Assembly (NCBI GenBank): GCA_023213315.1 | Contig: JAKCPI010003083.1 | Span: 149,028 to 213,027, forward strand | Length of the DNA: 64,000 nucleotides | Reading direction: 5' to 3' | Source of the DNA: Euborellia annulipes | Lineage: Eukaryota; Arthropoda; Insecta; Dermaptera; Anisolabididae | Part shown: piece after piece, positions 24,645 through 35,533 of the stretch | Position numbering within the stretch: the stretch's first letter is position 1 | Layout: each line of letters starts with the position of its first letter | Position numbers and translations under genes: made by a program | Notes under the pieces: model-generated | Database searches by the model: none | What the model saw: only the letters and a program-made list of their open reading frames with translations | What the model was told of the DNA's origin: nothing

Positions 24645-24748
24645 GCCGCGCCGCCCGCCGAAGGCGGGCGGCGCGTCTAGCCAGGGTGGCGTCGCCCCAC
24701 TGGACCCCCCACCAGCTGGCTCGGGCCCGGCTGCTTCGGACCCTCGCC
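24645..24748. repeat. GC-rich island with a perfect 13-bp hairpin
   Basis: CGCGCCGCCCGCC (24647-24659) and its exact reverse complement (24663-24675) are separated by GAA. About 75 nt of GC-rich sequence with CCAGCTGG and CGGGCCCG palindromes follow. It is isolated in strongly AT-rich intron; origin unknown. Confidence 0.6.
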
Positions 24749-24839
24749 TTTTCTTAATTATGAGAAGAAAATTATTACTACGTATTCCAATTCAGTGCCT
24801 TCTTGGGGATTTGTTTATATTCATGCAACTTTAGGAATT

Positions 24840-25097
24840 GCCCTCGGGGCTTGGTGTAGAGGTTAGCGTGCTAACCTCGTATACCAAACGTCGCGGGTTC
24901 GGACCCCAGGCAGTCCGATGATTTTATTTAAAACAATTAGATACCAAATGGCTTAAATAAGAATGCCTGGACCCCATATATGTATATTTAATCAATAATG
25001 GTTATCGTAAATGTCTTACATGGCCTGAGTTGCCGAAAAGACAGTGTGAATGTGAGTGTGAATGAGAAAAAAGTGTGAATGTTTAAAAAAAAAAAAA
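24840..25097 (+). mobile_element. tRNA-derived SINE, head type 1, full-length
   Basis: Type 1 head with A box GGTGTAGAGGTTAGCG and B box GGGTTCGGACCCC, body palindrome, TGCCTGGACCCC, tail stem-loop TGGCCTGAGTTGCCGAAAAGAC and poly-A. Target duplication TAGGAATT at 24832-24839 and 25099-25106. Confidence 0.87.
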
Positions 25098-25289
25098 CTA
25101 GGAATTAATAACTCAAAAAGTTATAGGAATTTCGGGACCCGAGTATTTTTCCTGGACTCTCTGTAAAGTCTTTATATATTTATATTGGAAAAAATGTCTT
25201 TCATTTGTAAAATTAAAAAATTAATTAGCGAACATATTTTTGCGTAAAAGAATAAGGCCCTGGTGCAATTATCAATATCTTTTAAATTT

Positions 25290-25571
25290 TATTTATTACT
25301 CCAACACTTTCCAAGATAATTAATAATCATAATTTAATTATATAACAGTTTTATGTTGATTTGATTTAAACATATAAAAGATTTAAGAATTCAAATACTT
25401 AAGGTTTCTATAATTTTTATCTCTACATTTTGTAAATAAGAATGCTTCCAACTGGGAACGCCTGCAAGTAGGCAACCAGAAGGGATCGTCCGAAGCAACA
25501 GCCCCTCCACCCACACACACACACACATGAAGAAAGAGGCGCACATGTGAGAGCCACAATTAACTCCCCAC
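25290..25571 (+). repeat. Family D repeat, copy 1
   Basis: Homologous along its length to 31215-31888. The shared text includes TTCAAATACTTAAG and a 47-nt block (25450-25496) differing by one base from 31727-31773. That block begins AACTGGGAACGCCTGCAAG and contains the small hairpin GCCTGCAAGTAGGC. Class unknown. Confidence 0.6.
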
Positions 25572-25572
25572 C

Positions 25573-25852
25573 GGCCCACGGGGCTTGGAGTAGTTGGTAG
25601 CGTGTCTACCTTCTATACCGAACGTCGCGGGTTCGGACCCCAGGCAGTCCGATAATTTTATTTAAGGCATTTGGATACCAAATGACTTGAATAAAAATGC
25701 CTGGACCCCACAATAGATATATTCTCTACAACGGTTATCGTCAAAGTCTTATATGGCCTAAGTTGCCGAAAAGACTGTGTGAATGTGTGTGTGAATGTGA
25801 GTGTGAATGAGAAAAAAGTGTGAATGTTTTTTATAAAAAAAAAAAAAAAAAA
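25573..25852 (+). mobile_element. tRNA-derived SINE, head type 1, full-length
   Basis: Type 1 head (GGAGTAGTTGGTAGCG, GGGTTCGGACCCC), palindrome, tail stem-loop and a ~20-nt poly-A. Perfect 11-bp target duplication AACTCCCCACC at 25562-25572 and 25853-25863. It inserted at the 3' edge of family D. Confidence 0.9.
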
Positions 25853-26391
25853 AACTCCCCACCTGATAGCTAGAGCCTTAAGAATATGGTATAGTATATA
25901 GTTTATGGTGAAATAATTTTAAATTTGAAAAGGTAAAATAAATTCATCTGCACCAGATTTTACGTTTTACCTTTTCGGTCATTAAAAATATTTCACTATA
26001 CTAAGTATTAAATAAGCTGCTTTAGAAGAATCCCAACACATTTACTTATTCGAAAAGGGTAACTCTTATTCAAGTACTTTTAGTAATAAGTACAGCAGCA
26101 ACAGAATTTGAGTATATACCTGTATAAAGTGCTATGATTGATGATGAATATATGAGCTAGAATTTAGATGACAGTTTAATTTTTATTTTCTTTGGTGAAA
26201 TTTAATAATTTACTACTTTTTAATATTTAAAGAAAGATAAAATTAGTTGGATCTTCTTTATTCCTTCCAGAGTTTCATCGAAAGGGTTATGATTAGAGAG
26301 CGATGGGAAGACATAAAACACGAGACGCGTATTATGATTTCCACATTAATTAATTAAGATGCCTTATAAAACCAAGCTGGGAAAGAGAGCG

Positions 26392-26419
<28 letters not shown>
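26392..26419. repeat. (GA)n microsatellite
   Basis: Fourteen uninterrupted AG units. Confidence 0.9.
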
Positions 26420-26423
<4 letters not shown>

Positions 26424-26801
26424 AAGTTTTCAACTGCAAATGACACAGAGCAAAAATTATTAAATTATGAATTTCTGGTTTTATCAAATAAAAAAAAAAA
26501 AAAACTTTTTGGATGTTTCGTTATCTGGTTATGAACAATCTATTATATAGGCCTATAAATAATTAAATATATAATATTAGAGCCTTTTGTTTAAAAATTT
26601 TTCAATTTTTTTTATTCAGAAGTTCATTTTGTATTTTAGTAATTATTAAATAAATATAAGCCTACGTGGATAATTTGTATTGTAGACTATTGAATAATTG
26701 TAATAATATAAAGTCCTTAAATAAAGAAAAAGAGTTTAAAAAAAAATTATTTAGTTAGCTCCTGAAAATAAAGGCCCAAATAATTCAATTATTTAATTTA
26801 A

Positions 26802-27110
26802 CTCTCGAGGTCTCAATTTGGGGGTGCAGACATTTGCCCCTCTCCCCTCGGTCCAAGAGCTTTATAGGCCTATTATTCTAAATAAAATATTTCAAAATGA
26901 CATCTATGGCTATATAAACTGTAAAAAACGTATAGTGTCTTTATCTCGCAAAAGAATTTTTGACATGATCGCAATACTTTCTCACTAATATTACATATAT
27001 AAGTAAAGCAAAGTATAAATTAAAACTATTTGTAAGTAAATTATAGAAAAAAAAAAGTTTGCCCCTCTCCCCTCAAGAAAAAGTTGAAATGACGCCTCTA
27101 GTAGCCAAAA
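26802..27110. mobile_element. Probable decayed MITE containing family A relic
   Basis: Ends CGAGGTCTCAATTTGG and TTGAAATGACGCCTCTAG are weakly inverted. TTTGCCCCTCTCCCCTC occurs twice in direct orientation (26831, 27059). The centre holds a decayed family A 3' end (TTTTTGACATGATCGCAATAC..., 26945-27015). Confidence 0.35.
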
Positions 27111-28236
27111 AATAATATTCCCACATGAACGCAAAAAGATGTGCCACTATAATTCTAAGGGCAAGAGGGAGAAAAGCATCGAATCTTTCTGTAGCTCTAT
27201 CTTAGCACGAGCAGTATAATAACAACATACTACATGCTGTAGGCCCTGCCCTATATTTCAGCTGATGTATTTTAAAAATAAACGCGAAATAAAAAAGATT
27301 TTTATATAGGCCTAGAGTCTATAGGAGGTTTACTAACAATGGATTTATATTTCCATTAATTAAGTATTCATTTATTTTTCACTTGTTGATAAATTTTCTT
27401 TGTAATTTTAACAAATTAAGAGAAAATATTTTGATTCTAAATCATCTTTGTTTCTAGAATGAAATAAAAACAATTTGTATACCCCAGTACATGAAGTTGA
27501 AGAAAGAAGATCTTAAAATAAAAAAAAGAGGGGGCAAATCTCATCAAATAAAAAAGTGTTTTTGAGTAATTTAATTTTATATCTTAGATAAAAAAAAATA
27601 AAGAAATAAATAAAATGAACTCATTTGCCATAAAAAGAAAAATATCGTTTTAAATTTATTCCATCTCATTTGAAATTAGTTTTTCCTCAAGAGATCATAG
27701 ATATACCTGAATAAACACGAGTGAACCAGAAGAGGAGGTCAGAAGGGGAAAAAAAATTAGGGGCGACGATCACCTAGGGCTTCACATTGTTAGAACGAAT
27801 GAACTTAAGTGGATTTGTATAGGCTAGTTTACTCAAAAAGCTCATTGTTTTAATATATAATCAATAGATGAATAAATAAATAATAATGACTATTAACTGT
27901 TCCAGGAGGGGGGGGGGAGTAGGGGGCCTCGGCTCTTTCCTTTGGACAGAAAAACATATTAATATTATCATATATGTTTTTTATTAATGCTAATTTGAAT
28001 CCGGAACAAATATATAATAAATCATTATTACTCCATTAACCTAGGAGCTTCCTTGATTGCGCCATGCCTCTTCGCCTCAACCCGCTCGCCATATTGAATA
28101 GTTTCCCCTTAAATAAATTCTGACCGCCATTGACAAAATAAAATATGAATTTTTATATAGAAAATTTGATTAGTTCGAATATTAAATGAAATTTAATAAA
28201 AATTATCAGTTCAAAAAGAGAAAGAATATAGGCTAT

Positions 28237-28488
28237 CATGGGCGTAACCAGACATCTTGTTAGGGGGGGGGGGGCATTCAGTTAGGACGAGAGGAAGGGT
28301 TTACAATTAAAATAAACATAGATTATTAATTATTTATTAAACATAATTATAATTAATTATTTTCCTTGTATAAGCTCATTAAAAAATTGGAAAAGTGTAC
28401 AAGCATATTTGTTTTTAATAGATAAAAAATTTTCAGGACAGGCCGCCCTGGCTTTGGCCCCTCCTACCCACCTCTGGCTACGCCCATG
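28237..28488. mobile_element. hAT-like MITE, GGGCGTAACCAGA subfamily
   Basis: CATGGGCGTAACCAGA / TCTGGCTACGCCCATG ends. Flanks TAGGCTAT (28229-28236) and TAGGTTAT (28489-28496) match 7 of 8. A run of 12 G's lies near the left end; non-coding. Confidence 0.85.
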
Positions 28489-28810
28489 TAGGTTATAGCT
28501 ACATTTTTGCATTATATAGAAAAAAAAAGAACATAACAAAGAGAACATTTTCAAGTGGAAAGAAATTCTAAAATTAAAAAAAAAAGAAGCTATTATATAC
28601 ATTTATAAAAGCATGGGTGACAGGCCGAGTAAAAATGATTAAAAATGATCGAGGAATCCACACGCCCGCAGCAGGTCAGCATAGTGAACCTTTAGAGACA
28701 GACATGGATCCACACGCCCGCACCAGGGACGCGCATTTTTCTTCTGGCCACTTTCGATCTACTTTGTGTGTCCTTAGTGCGGGCGAGTATGTCCCTTTAT
28801 GGAGAGGGAG

Positions 28811-28996
28811 GTAATCTGGTGTGACTGGCCACACAATTTTCTCTTACTTTCGGTAATTTAAAGTTACATTCTGTACTTGTTTACCAGAATATATACACAA
28901 ATCAAAGTATTTATATTAAAAATAATATTTAATTTACAAGAAAAATATTTTTCAGGTGGGGTAATTACCCCCTTTACTCCCTTTGTATCCGCCCTT
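28811..28996 (+). mobile_element. Family B hAT-like MITE, 5'-truncated
   Basis: Starts at TAATCTGGTGTGACTGG, has the diverged hairpin arm TACTTGTTTACCAGAAT, the GTAATTACCCCC block and the terminal GTATCCGCCCTTA. The left end is replaced by 28617-28810, a block with repeated CACACGCCCGCA that I do not recognise. Confidence 0.6.
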
Positions 28997-29002
28997 ACAT
29001 CC

Positions 29003-29078
29003 CAATGAATGACTACCAATCAATTGAAATAAATAAGAGAAGGATCTAAATGCCCTCGGATGCCGAAAAAAATCTCAA
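29003..29078 (+). mobile_element. SINE 3' fragment (type 3 body)
   Basis: CTACCAATCAATTGAAATAAAT followed by the tail module ATGCCCTCGGATGCCGAAAAAAATC and an A-rich end. No head. Confidence 0.5.
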
Positions 29079-29213
29079 AAAATAAAATTAAAAAAAAACC
29101 TCTAAATGGGAAAATATTGTTTTTATTAAATTTATTTTATTATTTAATAGTTTGGAATTTTCAAATTAAAACTATACTTGAGTTTTATGTTAGTTTATAT
29201 ATAATGTCTCTTT

Positions 29214-29249
<36 letters not shown>
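29214..29249. repeat. (CT)n(AT)n compound microsatellite
   Basis: CTCTCT... then ATATAT..., directly read. Confidence 0.85.
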
Positions 29250-30484
29250 CTGTATATATAGAAGAGAAGCTTAATGCATTTGTCAATTTAGGTTTATTTC
29301 GTCCGATGGAGAAGGTGCTGGGATTTTAGAATGATTTCGTTTTAGGATCTAAAACGTAAAACCGTTTGAGTGTATATGTATGTCTGAAGGTAAAGTTCAC
29401 ACACAGAGACATGTTTGTCGTTTTAACACCCGCAAAAGATGCTATATAGCCTGATTTCCAACTCCCTTTCTCCTTCCAACCTCTTAGTTTAACTTTACCA
29501 AAAGAGAGAAAGAAGAAGTGTGCAGTTCACTATACATCAACACATTTACACACCCCACATGTCTCTTTATGGTACAATCGTTTTGTTCACTGATAGTGTC
29601 AAGAGAGTTCAAAATAAATACACACACCATCTTTTAAATATTTAAAACTTGAACTTTTTATTGCGATTTACGCTCTAGAAGTCAATTTAATTACATTTAA
29701 TTAAAATAAAATAAAAAGAGAAGTCTAGAAGAATTGGACGGTTCATTAACATTCATTTCCATTAAAGAATGGTATTATTTTTAAATTACATTTCGATAAA
29801 TGTTAAAATTGATACCCTATGACATCGATGCCTTTTATAAACACATACAACGTACCTAAGTATGATTTTATGATTTATAAATTCATTTATTTAAACTTGA
29901 AATAAATTAATTTTAACATTGTATAGATAGAACGAATAATTTAATTACAAGTGTTATAATATTTGTTGAGAAATATAATTAAAATCTATTTGAAATCCAT
30001 TTGTTATAACATAATAATATCATCATTTTTAATTTTAAAAATTAATGAGATACGTTAATCTCTTGAACTTAAAATTGTATAAGCTTTTCGCTCGTATATT
30101 TTAATTAATTCCATAATTTGGAGGAAAATAAACTTATTTCATTAAAAAAGGCATTTTTTACTCTTAAAATAATATATATATTTTTTTTTAATATAATGAA
30201 AAATATAAATTTATTTCCTAATGAAAATACTAATTATAACAAGCGTATTCACGCACCTTGTTGAATGAAATTTTTCCGTTTAATAAAAGTTTGAAAATGG
30301 AATTTTTTTTTCTTGATTTTAATAAAAATCTCTAAATAATAAGATTTTAACCTCTTTCCCATTTAATTTTGTCATTTCCCTAATTTAATCATAAATAATC
30401 ATCTTGATATCTCACTTGAAAAAAAATTTATGTGTAAAAAAATAAGTCTTTTATTTGAATTTCCATAAAATTGAATGTAAAATT

Positions 30485-31161
30485 AAAAAATCTGGTGTGA
30501 CTGGCGCACAGCACACAACTTTCTCTTACCTTCGGTAATCGAAAGTTGTGTACTGTGCTTGTCACACCAGATTTTTTGTGTCGACATGTATTTAGTTTCC
30601 GACAGTAGGGTACAATTGAATTCAAGATGTAAAATTTATAAGTATGGGAAAATATTTATATTTTGATACCATGGCAACCATTTCTCCTATCTTTTCTATG
30701 GAGTACAAGAGTAAAGTGGTCTTCAGAAGATTTCAATCACAAAATGAGAATATACATTTTATAGAGAATCTAAAAAATAATTGATTTTTGAATTTTAAAA
30801 AAAATCGTTGGAGCAAATTTAGAGAAATTAGAAAAAAACTGAAAAAGTGCATCAGTAAAGTACTAGTACTCTTTGGTCCATTTTGTTCAAAAGCTTCGTG
30901 TCACGTCCCATGGGGGTGCCTAACTTAAATATAAAATTTCAACTTCCTAGCTCTTTTCGTTCTTGAGATATTTTGTTCACAGACACACAGACAGACACAC
31001 ACACAGACACACAGACAGACCATGTCGCGAAAACCACTTTTTTGGATTCAGGGGACCTCAAAACGTGAAGATCCATCAAAATCTCGACATCGAATTTTTG
31101 ACATGAATCCAATACTTTCTCTCTCTATATATTAACATATATATAGAGGTACGAGAAAGTA
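30485..31161 (+). mobile_element. Family A element, reference full-length copy
   Basis: Best complete + copy, about 677 bp. The left hairpin occupies 30485-30578, containing ACTTTCTCTTACCT in its upper arm. Then come TTTAGTTTCCGACAG, the ATACCATGGCAACCATTTC block, AGTACTAGTACTC and the CACAGACAGAC microsatellite (30979-31020). AAAACGTGAAGATCC and TTTTTGACATGAATCC precede a 48-nt AT-rich terminal hairpin ending AGGTACGAGAAAGTA. The 14-bp sequence in the left hairpin recurs inverted (one mismatch) at the right end. No protein is encoded. Helentron-derived HINE elements combine subterminal inverted repeats, an internal microsatellite and a 3' hairpin (family knowledge); assignment is inferred. 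Confidence 0.85.
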
Positions 31162-31214
31162 AAAATGATTTTTGAGCAAAGAAAATTGATTGTTGTCTAT
31201 TGAAAAAAAAAGGT

Positions 31215-31888
31215 CTTATTTATTACTAAATCCTTTCCAAATTAATAGTCATAATTAAAATATATTGATTTGATCTATTTCATATAAAAGAAAGATCTAA
31301 TAAGGGGTCGTCGACATATTAAGTAACTCGTTTGGGGGGAGGTAGGGGTCTGGACAAAACGTTACTAATTGTGACATGAGAGACCCGGGGGTTTCTCTAA
31401 CAATTAAGTGTGACATCACAATTCAAAGTTGAATTCATAAATTTTTTTTTATTATTATTTATCAATATAATAACTCATTAATTGATTGTATAATACAGCT
31501 GGCAGATTGGTCGAAAGAGGAGAGAGGGGGGGAGTAGTTCTATGTTGTGACATAATATTTGTAGGGGGGGGTTTGTTTGTATATGTCTAACTGTGACGGG
31601 GGGGGCGAGTGTCTAGAATATGGTCAAAAAAGGCGTGACGTAATATGTGGACGACCCCTAATTCAAATACTTAAGCTTCCTATAATTTTGTTTTAAATTT
31701 CCCTTGCGCACCTTAAGAAAACTTCTAACTGGGAACGCCTGCAAGTAGGCAACCAGAAGGGATCGCCCGAAGCCACACCCTAAAGCTCCACCCCTATCCC
31801 TACTAGAGCTCCCCACCACTCACACACGCATGCGGAGAGAGGCACACATACATTCCGCTTGTTATTTTCCAATGGGCTTGGAGTTAGT
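31215..31888 (+). repeat. Family D repeat, copy 2, split by a MITE
   Basis: 31215-31303 and 31659-31888 together match 25290-25571, including the 47-nt near-identical block at 31727-31773. A PIF/Harbinger-like MITE (31304-31658) interrupts it. Near its end it has GGGCTTGGAGTTAGTTGG, a truncated type 1 SINE head. Confidence 0.6.
31304..31658. mobile_element. PIF/Harbinger-like MITE
   Basis: GGGGTCGTCGACATATTA and TAATATGTGGACGACCCC form an 18-bp inverted repeat with one mismatch. TAA flanks both ends (31301-31303, 31659-31661), the 3-bp target typical of PIF/Harbinger. The interior is G-rich with repeated TGTGAC words. Confidence 0.7.
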
Positions 31889-32065
31889 TGGCTCTGAACT
31901 AGAAGGAGCGTTTTAACCCCTCCGCTCTCCCTCCATTCACACTTGTCTTTTCAACAAACTCTTCGTTAAGGGGGAGAAGGGCTATAGGTCGCATTATAAT
32001 TTTTTTAATTAACCACCGTGTCTGGATGTCATCTGGTTATAGTGGTTTGCGGCAGAAAAAATTAA

Positions 32066-32856
32066 AGAAAATATGGTGTGATTAGTCGCACAGCACTCTA
32101 CTTTCTCTTACTTTTGGTAATTAAGAGTTGTGTTATGTGGTGGTAATACTGGATTTTTTTGTGTGGACATATATTTAGTTTCCGGTAGTACTTTAATATT
32201 CAAGATGTAAAATTAAAAAAAAAAATTTATTTTTTCATATCATTGCAACTATTTCTTCTTTCTTTCCTAAGAAGTACAATTGTAAAGTGTGCTTTAAACA
32301 TTATTGGGGACAAAATAAGAATATAAATTTTAAAAAGCGTATAAAAAATAATTGATTTATGCATTTTAATTAAAATTGATAGAACTAATTTTAAAAAAAT
32401 CTAAAAATACTGAAAAAGTATATCATACTAGTAACTGTAACTCTTTTGCCGGGTTGCAAGAACGTATTTAACGGATCGTTAAACGCTTTTGTTGGTTTAA
32501 ACCTTCCGCTAAATAATTTTGGGTTGAAAGTTTACTAACAGACTTTTAAATATTTACTATATTTACAGAACTGTTTTCTGGCAACCCGGCATTTGTCTGA
32601 TTGTATTTAAAAGCTTATTTTCGCTCTTTAGGAAATATAAAATTTATACTTGCTCTCTCATTTCCTTCTTGCTTTATTTTGAACAGACATAGACAGACAT
32701 TTAAACAGAGAGGCAGACTATTTTGTAAGATCCACTTTTTTAGATCCAAGGACCCCAAAACGAAACAAATCGTGAATTTCCATCAAAATCTCGAGATCGA
32801 ATTTTTGAATGAATGGAATACTTTCTCTTTATTTATTAACATATATGTAAGAGAAA
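32066..32856 (+). mobile_element. Family A element, strongly diverged, with small insertion
   Basis: A decayed left hairpin (ATGGTGTGATTAGTCGCAC), TTTAGTTTCCGG, the body blocks, an AGACATAGACAGACAT tract and a shortened terminal hairpin. It is older than the other copies, judged by mismatches. A 145-bp inverted-repeat insert lies at 32447-32591. Confidence 0.7.
32447..32591. mobile_element. 145-bp MITE with TGCCGGGTTGC ends
   Basis: TGCCGGGTTGC / GCAACCCGGCA form an exact 11-bp inverted repeat. The segment is absent from the same position in other family A copies, so it is an insertion. The target duplication is ambiguous (TTT). Confidence 0.6.
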
Positions 32857-33689
32857 AATTAAACTACATTGGACAAAAACAACCTAAAATAAATAAATAT
32901 TTTTCAAAGGTTTACGGATATAATTTGTAGAGTTAAATAGGCCTACGTAGTAATGAAAAATTGATTTCAATTAATTTTTAAAATACTGTTATTTCTCTGT
33001 AAACCGAAAAAAATCTGCCGGCTAGAACACACAAATATTTTTTATTTTTATTTAATAAAAAAAATTGGACACAAAAAAAATTATAATTAAATTAATAACT
33101 TATTTAATATGTGTTAAAATTTCCTATAAAAAATTAGGTCTATATGAGGAGCAAGAGGGTGGAAAGAACATGTCTAGTTTGGTCGGAAAGTTGGCAACAG
33201 CTGTTGTGCGGCAGCAGGGCTTCCAACTTATTATATCGCCCTCCCCCTCCGACTTCCACCATCCTATAACCAAAGTATAACACTAATACAAGAGAGGCCT
33301 CAGCCGTAGTGTGGTATATCATTCCTTAATATAGAATAACTATAAAAGGTAAATGAAGCTTTAAAATAGGATAAAATAAAATAAAAAAAATAGTAAAAGA
33401 AAATGAGGGAGAACAAAATTATAATAAAATTTCAACCTCAAATTACAAGGGGACATAGAAAAAAAAAAGGATTTAGTAAAAAACTATAAAGAGGTTGAAT
33501 TTAAATAATCGATTTTTTTATGAAAAAGATATAATTTACTTTTGAGGTTTGCTCTAAATGAGTTAAACTTTTTTATTATGATATATAAGGGATATATGAT
33601 AAAAAAATATTTTGCTACTATCAAATAATAGTTTTTAGTGTGGATTTTTTTATACTCTTTGTTGAATCCCAGAAAGCAACAATATTGCA

Positions 33690-33935
33690 AATCTTGCAAA
33701 TATCGTCAATATTGAAGCATTGTCGCAAATCTTGCACAATATTGACAATAATGCAGCAACATTGTTGCTATTCCAGCGACAATATTCCAAGCTAACCTTT
33801 CAGTGAATATTGCAGCAATATTCCTATGTCCACCTCTTTGTAAATTGCAGGAATATGTGACAATGTTGTTTTTTGAGCTGCAATATTGTCAATATTACTG
33901 CAATATTCCAAGCTGTCTGGAATATGGAAAAATTC
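33690..33935. repeat. AATATTGC-rich degenerate repeat cluster 1
   Basis: Many irregularly spaced copies of GCAATATTG, GAATATTCC, CAATATTG and relatives on both strands across about 250 bp. The core word AATATT is self-complementary. No fixed period. Confidence 0.6.
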
Positions 33936-34382
33936 AGACATGAAACAATGAAATTGCTAATTAAACATCCCAAGTTTTCATACCAATTTCTGATAAATTA
34001 TTTAATATAACTAAAGACAAGAAGAGCGTCGACTAAGCGCTCTGGATAAAATTTTCACAAAATTCTGTTCTTCTTAATGCATCAAAATATATTCTCCGAA
34101 GTAATATTTTTTCCTACAAGTCATCTTTTAATAATCAAGTTAGCTCAGCATCCTCCATTAAATATTCAAACATTTAGCTATCTGTCAGGAGAAAAAATAA
34201 ATGAAATCTTTAAAAAAAAGAAGTCAAGTTACATGGCTGATTTCAAAAGAAAAAGAAAAAGAAGAAATTGAAAGAAAAATTTATATAAAGAAAGATATTT
34301 TTTAAAATCCTTTGAGAATACGATTTTTCGGTTTTCGAAAATATCAAAATAATTAATAAGATATATTAAAATGATTATTGAG

Positions 34383-34620
34383 GGGATGAGCTGAGGGGTT
34401 TCAAGAAGTTATAATCCTGAGTTAAAGACAACTTGAGTTCAAATTCACCTCATGGTAAAAAATTATCCAACTCTATTTAAGATGTCTCCTTCTGAGAAAG
34501 GAAACGGGAACCCAACTCAGTATTATTCCCATGAAATTTACTCTCCAGAGTTAGTCAGTCAGTTCCGCTAATGAATGTGATTAGAATTACTTATGTAGTT
34601 TTTGTTATCGGATCAAAAAA
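34383..34620 (+). mobile_element. Probable tRNA-derived SINE, head type 4
   Basis: A-box-like TGAGCTGAGGGGTTTCAAG and B-box-like GAGTTCAAATTCACC with tRNA-like spacing, then a non-tRNA body with CTTCTGAGAAAGGAAACGGG. A second head-like segment (TAGCTAAGCCGAGGGG) lies at 34728-34743. Confidence 0.4.
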
Positions 34621-34848
34621 TCTAAATACTTAATTAAATAATAAGACCTTCTATTTATAAAAAAAAAACCCTTATATAAGGAATAACATATATTAAAATT
34701 ATTGAAAAAAAAAAATTATTGAGGAGGTAGCTAAGCCGAGGGGTAAAGAAATTAAAACTTTAAACTTTTTATTTTAAATCTTGAATTAACGGATTTCTTA
34801 TAGATATTTTATGTTTCCAATAAACTTAATATAACTATATAATAATGA

Positions 34849-35034
34849 AATATTTATTAATTTATATATCGAAAAAATAAGGGTGCCGCCGGGAGTCGAA
34901 CCACGGATCCTCCGATTTGTACTCAGCAGAGTGCTGGTCCAGTGGTAGGGCACTCTGAGTACAAATCGGAAGATCCCTGGTTCGACTCCCGGCGGCACAC
35001 CCTTATTTTTTCGGATATATTAATTAATAAATAT
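34849..35034. repeat. Palindrome made of two inverted tRNA-like sequences
   Basis: Arms of ~90 nt meet near 34945. On the + strand the right arm holds GGTCCAGTGGTAGGGCAC (A-box-like) and CTGGTTCGACTCCCGGC (B box) with acceptor-like GTGCTG / CGGCAC; the left arm is the reverse complement of its 3' two thirds. AT-rich AAAAAATAAGGGTG sequences extend the palindrome on both sides. Confidence 0.7.
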
Positions 35035-35152
35035 TTAATTGTATAAATTTCGCGGGTGATATACGTGATATATATAATATATTAAATATTATATATAATT
35101 TCTTATTTATTATATAATAATGTTGTAAAAATTGATGAATCAGGTGATAATT

Positions 35153-35320
35153 GCAGGGGGCAATGAAACAAAGAATTATTTTTTCAAATCAACGTATCGG
35201 TCACAAATCGTGACCTAATGTAACAATGATAATTTTCAAGTTCTGAAGAGAGTCACGATTTGTGACCAAAATGTCAACATGTGAAAATAATTTTTTTATT
35301 GACAGGCCACCATTGCCTGC
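35153..35320. mobile_element. Foldback MITE
   Basis: GGTCACAAATCGTGAC / GTCACGATTTGTGACC is an exact 16-bp inner inverted repeat. GCAGG..GCAATG / CATTGCCTGC and AATTATTTTTTCA / TGAAAATAATT extend the arms to the ends. It sits 210 bp before the second cadherin exon. Confidence 0.6.
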
Positions 35321-35533
35321 GTCATCTGAATCCCAAAGTCATCACTAGAAGCTAACAAAACAAGATTAAACATTCATCAACAAAATACTAGAAAAATATT
35401 CAAAAAACGAATATATTTTTGAGTATGTTTACAAAATTGTTATTGCTAAGGCAAATTCAGTAATCAGTCTAAACTTCCTATTATTATTATACACGACAAA
35501 TTATATAATCGTCTTTCATTTTTTTTTTTTCAG

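Larger units (their letters stand above)
5720..35533 (+). other. 29.8-kb intron between the two cadherin exons
   Basis: Bounded by GTAAGC at 5720 and TTTTTTTTTTCAG ending at 35533, with compatible exon phases. It is packed with MITEs, SINEs and foldbacks annotated individually. Stretches in which I see no gene or clear element include 6660-6920, 7520-8500, 9370-9970, 10560-11350, 12780-14580, 15140-16270, 16560-18200, 18620-19590, 20640-21085, 23945-24640, 25870-26800, 27110-28235, 29050-30480 and 32860-33690. They are AT-rich with homopolymers, and no long open frame resembles a known protein. Confidence 0.8.

Noticed and set aside
24647..24675. Bacterial-type terminator hairpin or bacterial contamination
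   Set aside because: The flanks are ordinary host intron and no bacterial gene adjoins it.
24840..24925. Functional tRNA gene at SINE heads
   Set aside because: A- and B-box words are good, but the acceptor and anticodon stems do not pair, and every copy continues into the same SINE body, tail and poly-A.
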